Below are positions 1 through 10,781 of a stretch of DNA of 64,000 nt, in pieces. A program made the position numbers and the translations under genes. This DNA comes from Bisporella sp. PMI_857 (lineage: Eukaryota; Ascomycota; Leotiomycetes; Helotiales; Helotiaceae), in NCBI GenBank assembly GCA_021307315.1, contig JAJSPD010000020.1:186001-250000 (forward strand), read 5' to 3'. A model generated the notes under the pieces. It made no database searches and was not told the origin of the DNA. It was given only the letters and a program-made list of their open reading frames with translations. Each line of letters starts with the position of its first letter. The stretch's first letter is position 1.

Positions 1-567
1 CAATCATTCATAATGACCTCCATGACGTTGGTGCCTTAAGCAAGTCGTCCACTTTCTCCTTAAACACAAAACCCAGGTCTAATCTCATTTTTTAAACATT
101 CACTTTCAGACCCATATACATATTCAAGTAAGCAAAATAAAAACACAAACCAACAAAACTTACACGCCTACTTCTGTTGACCACACTACGATTTACCGAC
201 AGGTAATATGTGTAACATGGGAGTAGACATGATAGAATCGTATTGTACAGATATGATCATCATGGTATAGCCCGAAATAAAAAGACTACCTGCAGTTATT
301 GGCAGGTTCTCTTTTCAATTCACGAATTGCTGCTGATAAGATAGAAGGAGAATTATAGCAGGGGTGAATATTTTGAATTGATAGATTGGTTACGGCGATA
401 GTTTAAAATTCTGTTTTGTTTGGCTTATAAAAGTCCCGATATAGATAGCACTATATTGGTGATGAAGCGTGTCTTTCAAATGCAAACTACTGAAATTCCT
501 GCCATACCCAACCCGTTTCATAACTTCTGATTTCAAAAACCGATAAATTATCAAGCTTCGTCTATGC
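1..567. other. Intergenic, no gene seen
   Basis: AT-rich sequence downstream of the histidine-phosphatase gene. The open frames here are short and overlap its last exon in other frames. It probably contains that gene's 3' untranslated region; I see no tRNA or other clear element. Confidence 0.5.
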
Positions 568-1686
568 TCATAAATATGATTTCGAGATTTCTCGCCGAGT
601 CTTGCCAGTTGTGCGCCTTTCAACAACAACACCGAGTGCTGTGCCAGCATCTTCCTGGTCTGAAGCTGCAAAGAAAGACTCATCCCCAGAAAAGCGCCTA
701 TCTATTAGCAAAACATTCCGGCTTGCAAGAGAATTCAGACATACCATCCTCTTTCCTCGCCGCCACTTAGGAAACTGCAATCGCCATCAACTGTCATGTT
801 CCATCCCCCTCCCACACCACTACCATCTCTCCAAGAACCAACTTTTGAACCTTGCCCACCGGTAATCGAAGGATTTCCAGTTCCCTTGTCCTTCCTTACA
901 AACGTAGAAAGACTACAAGTAAAAGGATGAAAATCCTCCTCCCCAATATCCTGCGGCATCCGCCCCGTAAGCACCCTTCCAATAGCTATCAAAGTTGCGG
1001 CATGCGTGCAAAGAACAATTGTCTTAAGCCCTTCTCGATCAGCTTGCTCAATGACACTTTCTAAAGCCCTGGCAGCACGATCATGCAACTCCTCAACCGT
1101 CTCCCCCCTCACACTAGGCTTGACCATTGGCTGATAGCTCTCGTCAAAGTACTCGAACAGGTCTTTCAGAACCTTAGAATCAGCCGGGGAAGGGTGGTTG
1201 AACGGCGCTGAGCCGTACCATTCGGCGATGCCGTTTTCGCCACGGATCCTGGAGATTTCTGGTCGAGATGGGTGAAGTGCCGAGAGGGCCGCGGCTGTTG
1301 GAGAGATAGTTTGAAGACACCGGTAGTAAGGCGACGAGTAGATGCGCTCTACTGGAGGCGATATGGATATCAGATGGGCGGCGAGCTCGTGGGATTGCAC
1401 CACCCCATGGCCCGTAAGGGCTGGGTCACTTGGAATCCCGGTTGGTGAGGGAATAGATGTGCTGTACCTGATTTCCAGGTGAGCCATAGTCTATCAAAAG
1501 CATGGCAGTGGGCTTACACTCCAGTCTTGGAATCAACTGCCCAATTGGACCGAAACCCATGCCGTGTGCTACATCCATGACATGGTGGTTAGTGGTTGGA
1601 GCAACCGATTAAAGATTTTTTTAGAGGGAGACGACAACAGAGATTTAATAAGAGAGTACATACACATAGATCACTTCTAAAGACAT
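568..1686 (-). CDS. Histidine phosphatase, TFIIIC tau55 (Tfc7)-like
   Basis: Four exons on the minus strand: 1686-1664, 1568-1518, 1467-745 and 697-568, giving about 308 aa. Donors are GTATGT, GTAAGC and GTATGT, and every join keeps the frame. The RHG catalytic signature of the phosphoglycerate-mutase fold (R-H-G-F-R near residue 10) appears only after exons 1 and 2 are spliced. A second histidine lies in LCTHAATLIAIGR and an arginine in SSPYYRCLQT, so the active site looks complete. The C-terminus reads GEERGW then SGDESF across the last intron, as in fungal relatives. In yeast this family includes Tfc7, the tau55 subunit of RNA polymerase III factor TFIIIC; others are uncharacterised phosphatases. 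Which role applies here is inferred, not shown. Confidence 0.85.
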
Positions 1687-2201
1687 ATTTGGCAAATTCC
1701 TTAATCACATCTTGAATTGTTGACGGGTTTCATAGCCCATTCTGGGTTACCTCGGCTCGGTTATTTGGAATTATCGACATGTAGGGAGTCTTTATCAAAT
1801 TACCGATTGAATTCAGATTGAGCATACGTATGAAGGGGAGAATTTTGCTCATAGGGCCTGTTCTAGTGGGAAAGGATAATTTACGCGTAGTGACAGACAT
1901 TGCAATCTGAATTAATTCATAATGATATTTTGCAACACATGCTCCCTCTAAGCTAGCTTAGGAGGTGTGGAAGATGCTCGTTTACATTAATTATGCCGAC
2001 CATAGGTAACCCGGCAAATATTTCGCGAGTGAGCTCCTAGGTAGATGTAAATCTAGAAGGTTGAAATTCATAATACATGATAGAGCCTCATATACTTATG
2101 TACAGTTTGGTATCATACAATATATCATACATAGCTAGCCATCAAAGCTTTTCACACATCGTGAAGAGAGTTAATCTGGTCCTTTTATCGAGCATTGCTG
2201 C
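1687..2201. other. Intergenic spacer
   Basis: About 515 bp between the 5' end of the phosphatase gene and the 3' end of mss51. It should hold the phosphatase promoter. I see no open frame with coding character. Confidence 0.5.
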
Positions 2202-3865
2202 CTATTCCGCATCTTTCTTTGTGGTCTCATATCTAGAGCAGGGTCAGCCAAATTCTAGGGTAAACCAGGAATGTAACATTAGTACAAACCTTTTTCCTCT
2301 AAATGCCCAGACTCCCCAGTTACCACAGCTGATGTCTTGGGGATCCAAATCATTGAGGTCCCATCTCAGACTTCGGAAGCGATTCTCCCCTGGTTCCATC
2401 AATATGTCCATTTCTCCTCCGACTGTTTTTCTGACCCAATCAATATCTCGCTCCATGTCAAATTGCGTGTATCCAGTGACGATGATAGGGACCTTGGTTT
2501 CCAGGAGTTGTGGAATAGTACCTGCCCATTCATGTGAACTTGCAGGATGTCCCAGTCCTGGGTGGAATAGCACGAAGCAGTCGAAGTAGGGATCGTATGG
2601 ATAGAATTGGCCTGCCTCATGGAGCGTGTTATAGTATTCGACATATGTGCTTATTTTCATCGAGTGTGTTATGCGGTCTTCAATAACAGCTCCGAAAGGA
2701 TTACCTGGTGTCCTTTCTGGTAGTGGAAACTCTTCATCTCTGTTCGTCATACTCTCTGGGCCGATAAATATTAAATGGAAGGAGACCCGAGGAAAGAGAT
2801 GAGTCAACTGTACCCAAACCTCCCTTGGCAAGGATGATTCTGCTCTAGCACCGAGTATGAATATTCTCATTGGTGGTGGGGTAGGCCTCAAGCCTTTAAT
2901 ATCTGGACCACCTCCTGATTTTGGTGGGTGAAGTGTATATCTGAGAGCTACTTGAATCAGTATGGTGGATGCTGCGTATCAGGAAAAGCAATCATACCGC
3001 TAAAGCTCTTGAGACCTTCCACCGTCAATCGTCCTTCCTTCTTTATGTTATATGGACTTAGTTCGTGGAGGATGCTTCCAATCGTTACTGGGTAGGTCAA
3101 AAGGCGAGTAGCTTGTCTCAAGCTTCTTTCGTCATTTATAGCTTGGAACTCTCTTGAAAACAAGAAAGTATCCCAGTTTGTCATATTGACCATTGCCTCT
3201 TCGATCTGATCCCGCGCATATTCAAACTCTGGAAAGAATCTACCCGAGCGCAAATCATGGTCATCCTCGTTAATCTCCCTCAGTGTATCACAGATCTCCA
3301 AATGCGCCTCATAATCATCCGCCCAATGCTCCTCTGAGCATGAAACTGGAATACCGCAGTCTGGGCATTCGAAGCTGACATGTTTAGGAGCCATTGAACC
3401 TGTTTTCCGTGCTTCGGGATCATCTGGGCTCTGTGCCATTCGTGTCTGTCGATGGTCTGGGTGAGGGCAATAAGCATTCTGCTTAATAAATGCAGCTCGC
3501 TTTCTCATATCGGCTGATGGAGATGTCGATATTGGGTGGAATAGATTGTTTGGCATAAGCAGTTGTCTTTCTTCTGGGTTAGATTTTGGCTGATGCTCAT
3601 TTGATTCGAATCCTGGAGCAACATTATGATTCTTAATTCCCTGTTGACTTAAGGAAGAGGCGTTTCTCTTGCCTCCTCTAGCATTGACAGTCGAAAGCAA
3701 CCTTCCATCCGTTGAGGTTGCTCGTATATGGCGTTCCTCTTGTCTTGTATAAAACCTCCTTTGACCTAGTTGTAAGAAAAGCTTTGGCGATTTTGACGTC
3801 TGAGGAACACCTTTAATGGAGCCCAGACACCTATTACAGGCGTGCAAAGCTGAGGACCGCATCAT
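2202..3865 (-). CDS. mss51: Mss51, COX1 mRNA-specific translation regulator
   Basis: Mitochondrial protein of about 518 aa, in three exons: 3865-2998, 2947-2290 and 2232-2202. The N-terminus (MMRSSALHACNR, then RRFYTRQEERH) is basic and Arg/Ser-rich like a mitochondrial targeting peptide. A MYND-like zinc cluster follows (CPHPDH, CPDCGIPV, CSEEHW, HLEIC), then the very conserved NMTNWDTFL and TRLLTYPVTIGSILHELSP blocks. The C-terminal half (PPPMRIFILGARAES to GNWGVWAFRGKRYE) completes the family. The last exon is only 31 nt and gives RYETTKKDAE before the stop; without it the frame would run into unrelated residues. In yeast, Mss51 couples COX1 translation to cytochrome oxidase assembly. It is divergent from rse1 and shares a 271-bp spacer with it. 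Confidence 0.92.
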
Positions 3866-4136
3866 TGCTCAGAACCAAAGCTTTGTGACGCTTCTATACT
3901 GGGCGAATGAAGCTGTTCATCAAGTGGGCTGTTTTGTAACAATGTGTATTACTATATTAGGTTTAGTCTTCTCGCTTACATAAGGAGCAACAAAGTTCAA
4001 CCTCTGATAGAACTCGAGAGCCGATATTTTCAACACCAAGGTTTACATGCGCACTTCACTTGAGAAGCACCAGTGCATCGGTGAAACCAGGAATAAGTCG
4101 AGAAGCTGCGCAGGCTTTCTGCGTCGCTAGGACAAG
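3866..4136. promoter_or_regulatory. Shared divergent promoter region of mss51 and rse1
   Basis: A 271-bp spacer separates the start codons of two head-to-head housekeeping genes, so both promoters and 5' leaders must lie here. I recognise no specific factor site. Confidence 0.5.
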
Positions 4137-7100
4137 ATGGCCACAACATCTTCGATGTTTATGTACAGCTTGACTATACAACCACCAACTGCGGTAGTCC
4201 AAGCTATCCTAGGCCAATTCGCTGGTACAAAAGAGCAACAAATTGTCACCGCCTCAGGCTCGCGCCTAACTCTTCACAGACCTGATCCTTCGCAGGGCAA
4301 GATCATCACGGCCCTTTCTCATGATGTATTTGGGATTATTCGGGCTATAGCAGCTTTCAGACTGGCTGGAGGCAGCAAGGGTACGTCCTACTATCCTATC
4401 CCTTTTGATTTTCACTTAGTGATTTGAAGCATGGATGGCAGCACGAGATATACCACCATGAAGCATCACCGAATGGAAGAGGTATAAGGGCTAGCGAGGT
4501 TTTTGGAGTGAGGCTGACAACACTCTTCTAGATTATATTATTATTACCTCAGACTCGGGTCGCATCACAATTGTTGAGTTCGTACCTTCGCAAAACAAGT
4601 TCAATCGATTACATTTGGAGACATTCGGGAAATCTGGCATTCGTCGAGTGATCCCCGGACAATATTTGGCTGTAGATCCAAAGGGCAGAGCCTGCCTTAC
4701 TGCTTCAGTGGAGAAGAACAAGCTAGTTTACATCCTCAACCGTAATTCGCAAGCCGAACTGACTATATCATCGCCTTTGGAAGCGCACAAATCTCAGACA
4801 CTAGTTTTCGCTTTGGTGGCTTTGGATGTGGGCTTTGCAAATCCTGTCTTTGCTGCGCTGGAAGTTGACTATAGTGACTCGGACCAAGACCCTACCGGAC
4901 AGGCTTATGAAGATATTGAGAAAAGCCTAGTATACTATGAGCTTGACCTGGGCCTTAATCACGTCGTCCGAAAATGGTCTGACCCAGTTGACCGGACTGC
5001 AAATATGCTCTTCCAAGTACCTGGAGGCGGAGATGGACCTAGCGGAGTTCTTGTCTGTGGCGAAGACAACATAACATACCGACACTCAAATCAAGAGGCT
5101 TTCCGTGTCCCTATTCCGAGACGGCGGGGAGCAACGGAGGATCCCCAAAGAAAGCGAACAATTGTGGCCGGCGTTATGCACAAATTGAAAGGTGCAGCTG
5201 GAGCTTTTTTCTTTCTTCTACAGACGGAAGATGGCGATCTTTTCAAGGTGACCATTGAAATGGTAGAGAATGAGGATGGCGAGCCAACAGGAGAGGTGCA
5301 ACGACTCAAGATTAAGTACTTCGATACAGTACCGGTCGCATCGAGTCTCTGCATATTAAAAAGCGGGTTTCTATTCGTCGCTAGCGAATTTGGCAATCAT
5401 CAATTCTATCAATTCGAGAAACTTGGAGATGATGACGAAGAAATAGAATTCACGAGCGACGATTTCCCCACAGATGCCACCCAATCTTATACACCAATTT
5501 ATTTCCATCCAAGACCCGCTGAGAATCTCAGCTTAGTCGAAAGTATTGACTCTATGAACCCAATGATTGACTGCAAAGTTGCGAATTTGACGCAAGAAGA
5601 TGCGCCTCAGGTGTATTCGATATGTGGAACAGGAGCTCGCAGTACCTTCCGAACATTGAAGCATGGTTTGGAGGTCAGCGAAATTGTCGAGTCGGAGTTG
5701 CCTGGTATTCCATCTGCTGTATGGACGACGAAACTTACTCGAGATGATACGTTCGATGCATATATCATTCTCTCGTTCACAAATGGCACATTGGTACTTA
5801 GTATTGGCGAGACTGTCGAAGAAGTAACAGACACTGGCTTCTTATCTAGTACCTCTACGTTGGCTGTCCAGCAACTTGGCCAGGATGGCCTAATTCAAGT
5901 CCATCCAAAAGGCATTAGACATATTCAGGCTGATCGGCGTGTTATCGAATGGGCCGCTCCGCAGCATCGGTCTATCGTTGCGGCTACTACCAATGAGCGG
6001 CAAGTGGCCATTGCGCTTAGTTCTGGTGAGATTGTATATTTCGAAATGGACACTGATGGAACACTTGCCGAGTATGATGAAAAGAAGGAAATGAGCGGAA
6101 CTGTTACGTGCTTGAGCTTAGGAGAAGTCCCTGAAGGTCGAACACGCAGCCAGTTTTTAGCCGTTGGTTGTGATGACGCAACAGTCCGTATTCTGAGTCT
6201 CGACCCAGATTCTACACTGGAAAACAAATCTGTTCAAGCACTTACCTCTGCTCCATCCGCCCTGTCAATTATGGCCATGGCTGATTCGTCATCGGGAGGC
6301 TCAACCCTCTATCTGCATATTGGCTTATTCTCTGGTGTGTATTTGAGGACTGTTTTAGACGAAGTTACAGGAGAGCTGTCAGATACAAGAACTCGTTTCT
6401 TGGGTCCCAAGCCCGCTAAACTCTTCCGAGTCTCCGTACAAGGTCAGACTGCTGTTCTTGCCTTGAGCTCAAGACCATGGCTTGGATATTCTGATCCTGT
6501 TACAAAAGGTTTCATGCTTACTCCTTTGGACTATCCTGCTTTGGAGTGGGGCTGGAACTTTAGTAGTGAGCAGTGTACTGAAGGCATGGTTGGGATCCAA
6601 GGTCAAAACTTAAGGTTCGTTCCAAAAAATTCTTTCCTTTCCAACCAAGCTATGATGATTTTCTTATTCGTTAACCCACTTACGTCCTACGTGACCTATG
6701 GTGATGAAATATTATATTCCAATTGTTCCTTCTGAGCTATGACACAATACGTCAAAGAGTTTACATCTCATATTCCAAACAAGATGCTAACTGATATAGG
6801 ATCTTCACAATCGAGAAACTTACCGACAATATATTGCAAGAATCTATTCCCCTTGCCTATACACCTCGATGTCTGGTCCGCCATCCTGATCAACCCTACT
6901 TCTATACCGCTGAATCCGATAACAATATTCTTGCACCTAGCACGAAGAAGAAGCTCCTCGCAGATCCCGCTGTTGTCAATGGTGATGCTACTATTCTTCC
7001 ACCGGCGGAGTTTGGGTACCCACGAGGAAAGGGACACTGGGCGTCCTGCATCTCTATAGTAGATCCCATCACCGAGAAGAAGGTACTTCAAAAGATTGAT

Positions 7101-8156
7101 CTTGATGACAACGAGGCAGTAGTCAGCATGGCGGCTGTTTCATTTGCGAGTCAAGATGACGAAGTATTCTTAGTTGTTGGCACTGGAAAGGATATGGTGG
7201 TTGCGCCAAGGTCATCGACAGCCGGTTTCATCCATGTGTATCGCTTCCTTGAGGATGGGAAAGAGATTGAGTTCATTCACAAGACCAAAATTGAACAGCC
7301 ACCAATGGCTCTCCTAGGATTCCAAGGACGGTTATTGGCAGGCGTGGGCAAGGATCTCCGCATTTATGACCTTGGTATGCGTCAACTACTTCGGAAAGCC
7401 CAATCTGAAGTGGTGCCGAACTTGATCGTTGGCCTGCAAACTCAGGGTAGTAGAATAGTTGTCAGCGATGTACAGGAGAGTGTCACGATGGTAGTGTACA
7501 AGTACCAGGAGAACAGACTGATTCCATTTGTTGATGATACAACTGCGAGATGGACTTCGTGCACTACTATGGTTGATTACGAGACTGTCGCTGGTGGCGA
7601 TAAGTTTGGTAACCTTTGGCTTCTAAGATGCCCTCCTAAGGCTAGCGAGGAGGCTGATGAGGAGGGTTCTGGTGCTCACCTTCTTCACGAGCGACAATAC
7701 CTTCAAGGAGCGCCACATCGCTTGTCCTTAATGGCCCATTACTTCCCTCAAGATATACCAACAAGTATTCAGAAAACCAATCTGGTTGCTGGTGGTCCAG
7801 ACTGCCTGTTATGGGGTGGGCTCCAAGGGACTCTTGGTATTCTCATACCCTTCGTCAGTCGAGAAGATGTCGACTTCTTCCAAACCTTGGAACAACACCT
7901 GAGATCAGAAGACGCGCCATTAGCTGGAAGAGACCATTTGATTTATCGAAGTTATTATGTGCCAGTAAAGGGAGTCATTGATGGGGATTTGTGCGAAAGA
8001 TATACCCTCTTGCCTACGGACAAGAAACAAATGATCGCAGGCGAATTGGATCGGTCGGTGCGGGAGATTGAGAGGAAGATATCTGTAAGTGCCTTCTATC
8101 TATACATATGGAGAACTAACAGTGCACAGGATATGCGAACGCGCTCGGCATATTAA
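4137..8156 (+). CDS. rse1: Rse1 / SF3b130, U2 snRNP splicing factor 3b subunit 3
   Basis: Four exons: 4137-4380, 4532-6614, 6800-8084 and 8130-8156, giving 1,212 aa, the usual size of SF3B3 proteins. Branch points CTGAC, TGCTAAC and AACTAAC precede the three acceptors. The opening [32 protein letters not shown] and [11 protein letters not shown] are typical, followed by the MMS1-N beta-propeller region. The C-terminal CPSF-A domain runs from about residue 840 to the end ([20 protein letters not shown]). The last exon encodes only DMRTRSAY. The protein is a scaffold of SF3b, which holds the branch-point adenosine pocket during spliceosome assembly in the nucleus. All family landmarks are present and no breaks are seen. 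Confidence 0.96.
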
Positions 8157-8293
8157 TTGGCGCATGGGAAGGGCCATGGGAGGTATTGTATTATACACGG
8201 TGCTGTACAGCGCCTCAAGCGGTTCAGTCTACAGGTCATGAGACTATGATATACAATGAAACAAAATTCCAGACATTGATATCACTTTGTCCA

Positions 8294-9204
8294 TCAGTTT
8301 GTTTGCCCAGTATATCTTCTTTTTCCAACATCCTGTCTTGTCTTTCCTTTCCCCTTTACGTTCGCTTTCATCGGATGCTCCTTCTCCCATCTCTCGTCAT
8401 CTCTATATAGTTCTATAGCGGCATCCAGATCATAGTCGGTCTGCTCCAGGTATAACAATGCTATATCATAGCTATACTTCGTTAGCATTTTCCTTGCCGT
8501 CTTCCAAACTCTTCACAACGGAACCAAAGAAGTACATACTCCGAAACCTTACAACTCATCATCCACCTTCTCACGATTGCCTTCCTCCTCTCCTCATCCT
8601 CTCCTTCTATTGGTCGTGGGCTCAAGCTCACACCTCCTTTATAGTATTCTCCCGGAATAACCACCGTCCTCCTCCCCATCAAAAGATGATCCGATGTCAG
8701 ATTATTCGCTTTTCTTAAGGCTGCTAATGGGACATTATAACGGAAGGCAAGGGAGGTGATGGAATCGTTTTCGTGGTCGAGGAAGTGTAGAACGTCTTCC
8801 GCGGGCGGGATGGAAGATTTCTCTGGTGGCGGGGCTTGATGGTTGGTGAGCGAGGCGTAAGAGGGCAGGTCATCTACATATGATGGCGGGTGGGAGGATT
8901 GTTTGGCAGAGGAGGAGGGTTGGTAAGAGGGTGGGTCGCGCAAGCCCTGGGGTAACGGCGAGGGAACTATTGAGACCTGGCAGTATGGACAGTAGGTTGC
9001 AAATCTTCTGTTTTTCTATGTCCCATCAATATACCGTCTGGGAAAACGCGAATAGCGGAGACTTACAGAAATACAATTGCCACAAATTACTCTATCGCAG
9101 CATTCTAAGCGTCGGTCCTGCGCTTTGGGCTTTTCTGATTTCTCGTCGTATTCTGGAACTATATTCCTCATCAGGAGAGCACATGTGCAGCATGCTTCGT
9201 CCAT
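8294..9204 (-). CDS. Intracellular LysM-domain protein with Cys-rich N-terminus and UBA-like C-terminus
   Basis: Three exons: 9204-9067, 9015-8540 and 8471-8294, giving 263 aa. There is no signal peptide. Residues 5-60 hold a zinc-ribbon/RING-like cysteine array (CCTC, ECC, CGNC and CPYC). A Pro/Ser-rich linker follows. A LysM motif of about 45 residues begins near VLHFLDHENDSITSLAFRYN and ends at GRRTVVIPGEYY. The C-terminus (YDIALLYLEQTDYDLDAAIE, then DDERWEKEHP) looks like a UBA/CUE-type three-helix segment. Secreted fungal LysM proteins bind chitin, but this layout points to a cytoplasmic or nuclear role, perhaps linked to ubiquitin. That is inference. The gene is convergent with rse1, 137 bp apart. 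Confidence 0.8.
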
Positions 9205-9372
9205 CTTCGTGCCTATACCAGGATTGAAGCTGCCTGGGAGCGATGGGGTAATCTACTTTGCGGTGGCATTGATGCCTTCAACATGACGGAATGAAGATCA
9301 AGCCCCGCTGTTGGCTGATCGGTAATAAGATAATCTCTCGGCAATAAGATTGGCAATCTAAGCGGGAAATAT

Positions 9373-10249
9373 TCAGGAGTAATAAAAGAGCCTCGCAATC
9401 AATCTACCCAGTCCAAGCTTGGTCATTACTTTGCTGGCGAGCTTGTTTATATACCATAATAGGAGCCAGCGCCTTATCCATCTCCACTCCTCCCCAGGCC
9501 AGCCAAACTTTTGGTAGATCTGCTTGACCCATTGTGCATCCACAGTACTAGGAAAGTGTTTTTCCCTTCTCCGTCACCAGCGGATCCCCCACAACATCTT
9601 CAAATCCATCCTCCTCATCACACTCAACGGTATCGCTTCCGGGATAGCCACCATCTCTAACTTCCTATACTTTCCCACCAACCGCTTAAAATACGCTCTA
9701 AAATTGTCTTCATTAATCTCTACTGTCGCGCGAATCATATCCACAGAGACCATGCCTTCCTGCGTATCAAGCTGGATATTCCTCCCACAGTTCTCATACC
9801 TTGATGCCAACGCAACAACATGCTCTGACACCCGCCCATCAAGATAATCCGCGAACTCGCCCGGCCTATGATTATATATATCCACTCCATCGACATCAGA
9901 ATAATCCTTGCCCACGAACGATACTTTGTTTCTTCCACCGGCCACGATGAATAATCAATGACATTACACTTGTAATGTATATTATGGAAGTTTGCATGGC
10001 GATCCTCCGTTTCCTCGATATACAGCAAATGCTTCAATGGATCGATTACGAACTCGTCCTTCCTGAACTTGTTACATATTTCAGGCGTGATGGTCGCCCA
10101 ACCTTCTGGTGGCGGGAGCTTCAGGGTTGAGGGGGTATGAAGAGCTTGGTCGTCATGAAGATGTAGAAGTCTGTAATGACACTGACTAGTTCGTCCGGTG
10201 TGTATGGTGGTTCCTGTCCAGAGTCCTCCGCACCAAAAGTCCTGCTCAT
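9373..10249 (-). pseudogene. Decayed gene for a conserved fungal protein of unknown function
   Basis: Coding character continues across three frames on the minus strand. Frame one starts with ATG at 10249 (MSRTFGAEDSGQEPPYTPDE) and reads to about 10128. There a C5 run seems to lack one C, and the reading continues in a second frame (LKLPPPEGWATITPEI to HYKCNVIDYSSW). Near 9935-9950 a second single-base loss moves it to a third frame (KVSFVGKDYSDVDGVDIYNH), which then meets an in-frame TGA at 9574-9576. After that TGA the same frame still looks coding (DAQWVKQIYQKFGWPGEEW) as far as the stop at 9373. The segments resemble a protein group I remember from Sclerotiniaceae-type genomes; its function is unknown to me. 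Sequencing error could explain one lesion but hardly all three. Confidence 0.7.
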
Positions 10250-10781
10250 CTGCTTGCAAGGTACTGCGCCTTGTTAATACTTGAGTCTTTCAAAACACCT
10301 AGCTATATAACTGATAATATCGTAGAGATATACTACCCTTGTCAAAGAATACGTTTAACTCTTAATCACATTTCATATCAAAGTGGACACCCCAGTATCG
10401 GAGTGAGATACCTGAAAAGCCATGTTTTTTGTTTGAACGTTGTGGTATCTTCTAAGCGCTACAAAAATACTCCTCGTGCGGCAAAAGCCGCCGCTGAAAG
10501 TGAAGCCAAAGTTGCCGTTACTCATCCATCTACATGATGAGGTCTCATTATCATATGATACATCTCGTTGACCATACTCATTTATACATGACCAAAACAC
10601 TATTCCACTCCATATTATACTCCGTGCAAACATCCCTGCGAATCGCTACGTATGCTCATGATTTGAGGGAAACACAAGCCTCAAAAATGCCGTAAGTCGA
10701 TTTTCTAGACACAATCTCTGGTACGTACGAAACAAAAATAGATACAAGAATTTTGGCTCGCCTAATGAAGGCAAAGATGCA
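10250..10781. other. Intergenic spacer
   Basis: About 530 bp between the decayed gene and the hos4-like 3' end. The open frames are short and show no coding character. It probably contains the hos4-like 3' untranslated region. Confidence 0.45.

Noticed and set aside
390..865. Several overlapping frames on both strands around the first gene
   Set aside because: They are shadows of the last exons of the histidine-phosphatase gene in other frames; one minus-strand frame overlaps exon 4 exactly.
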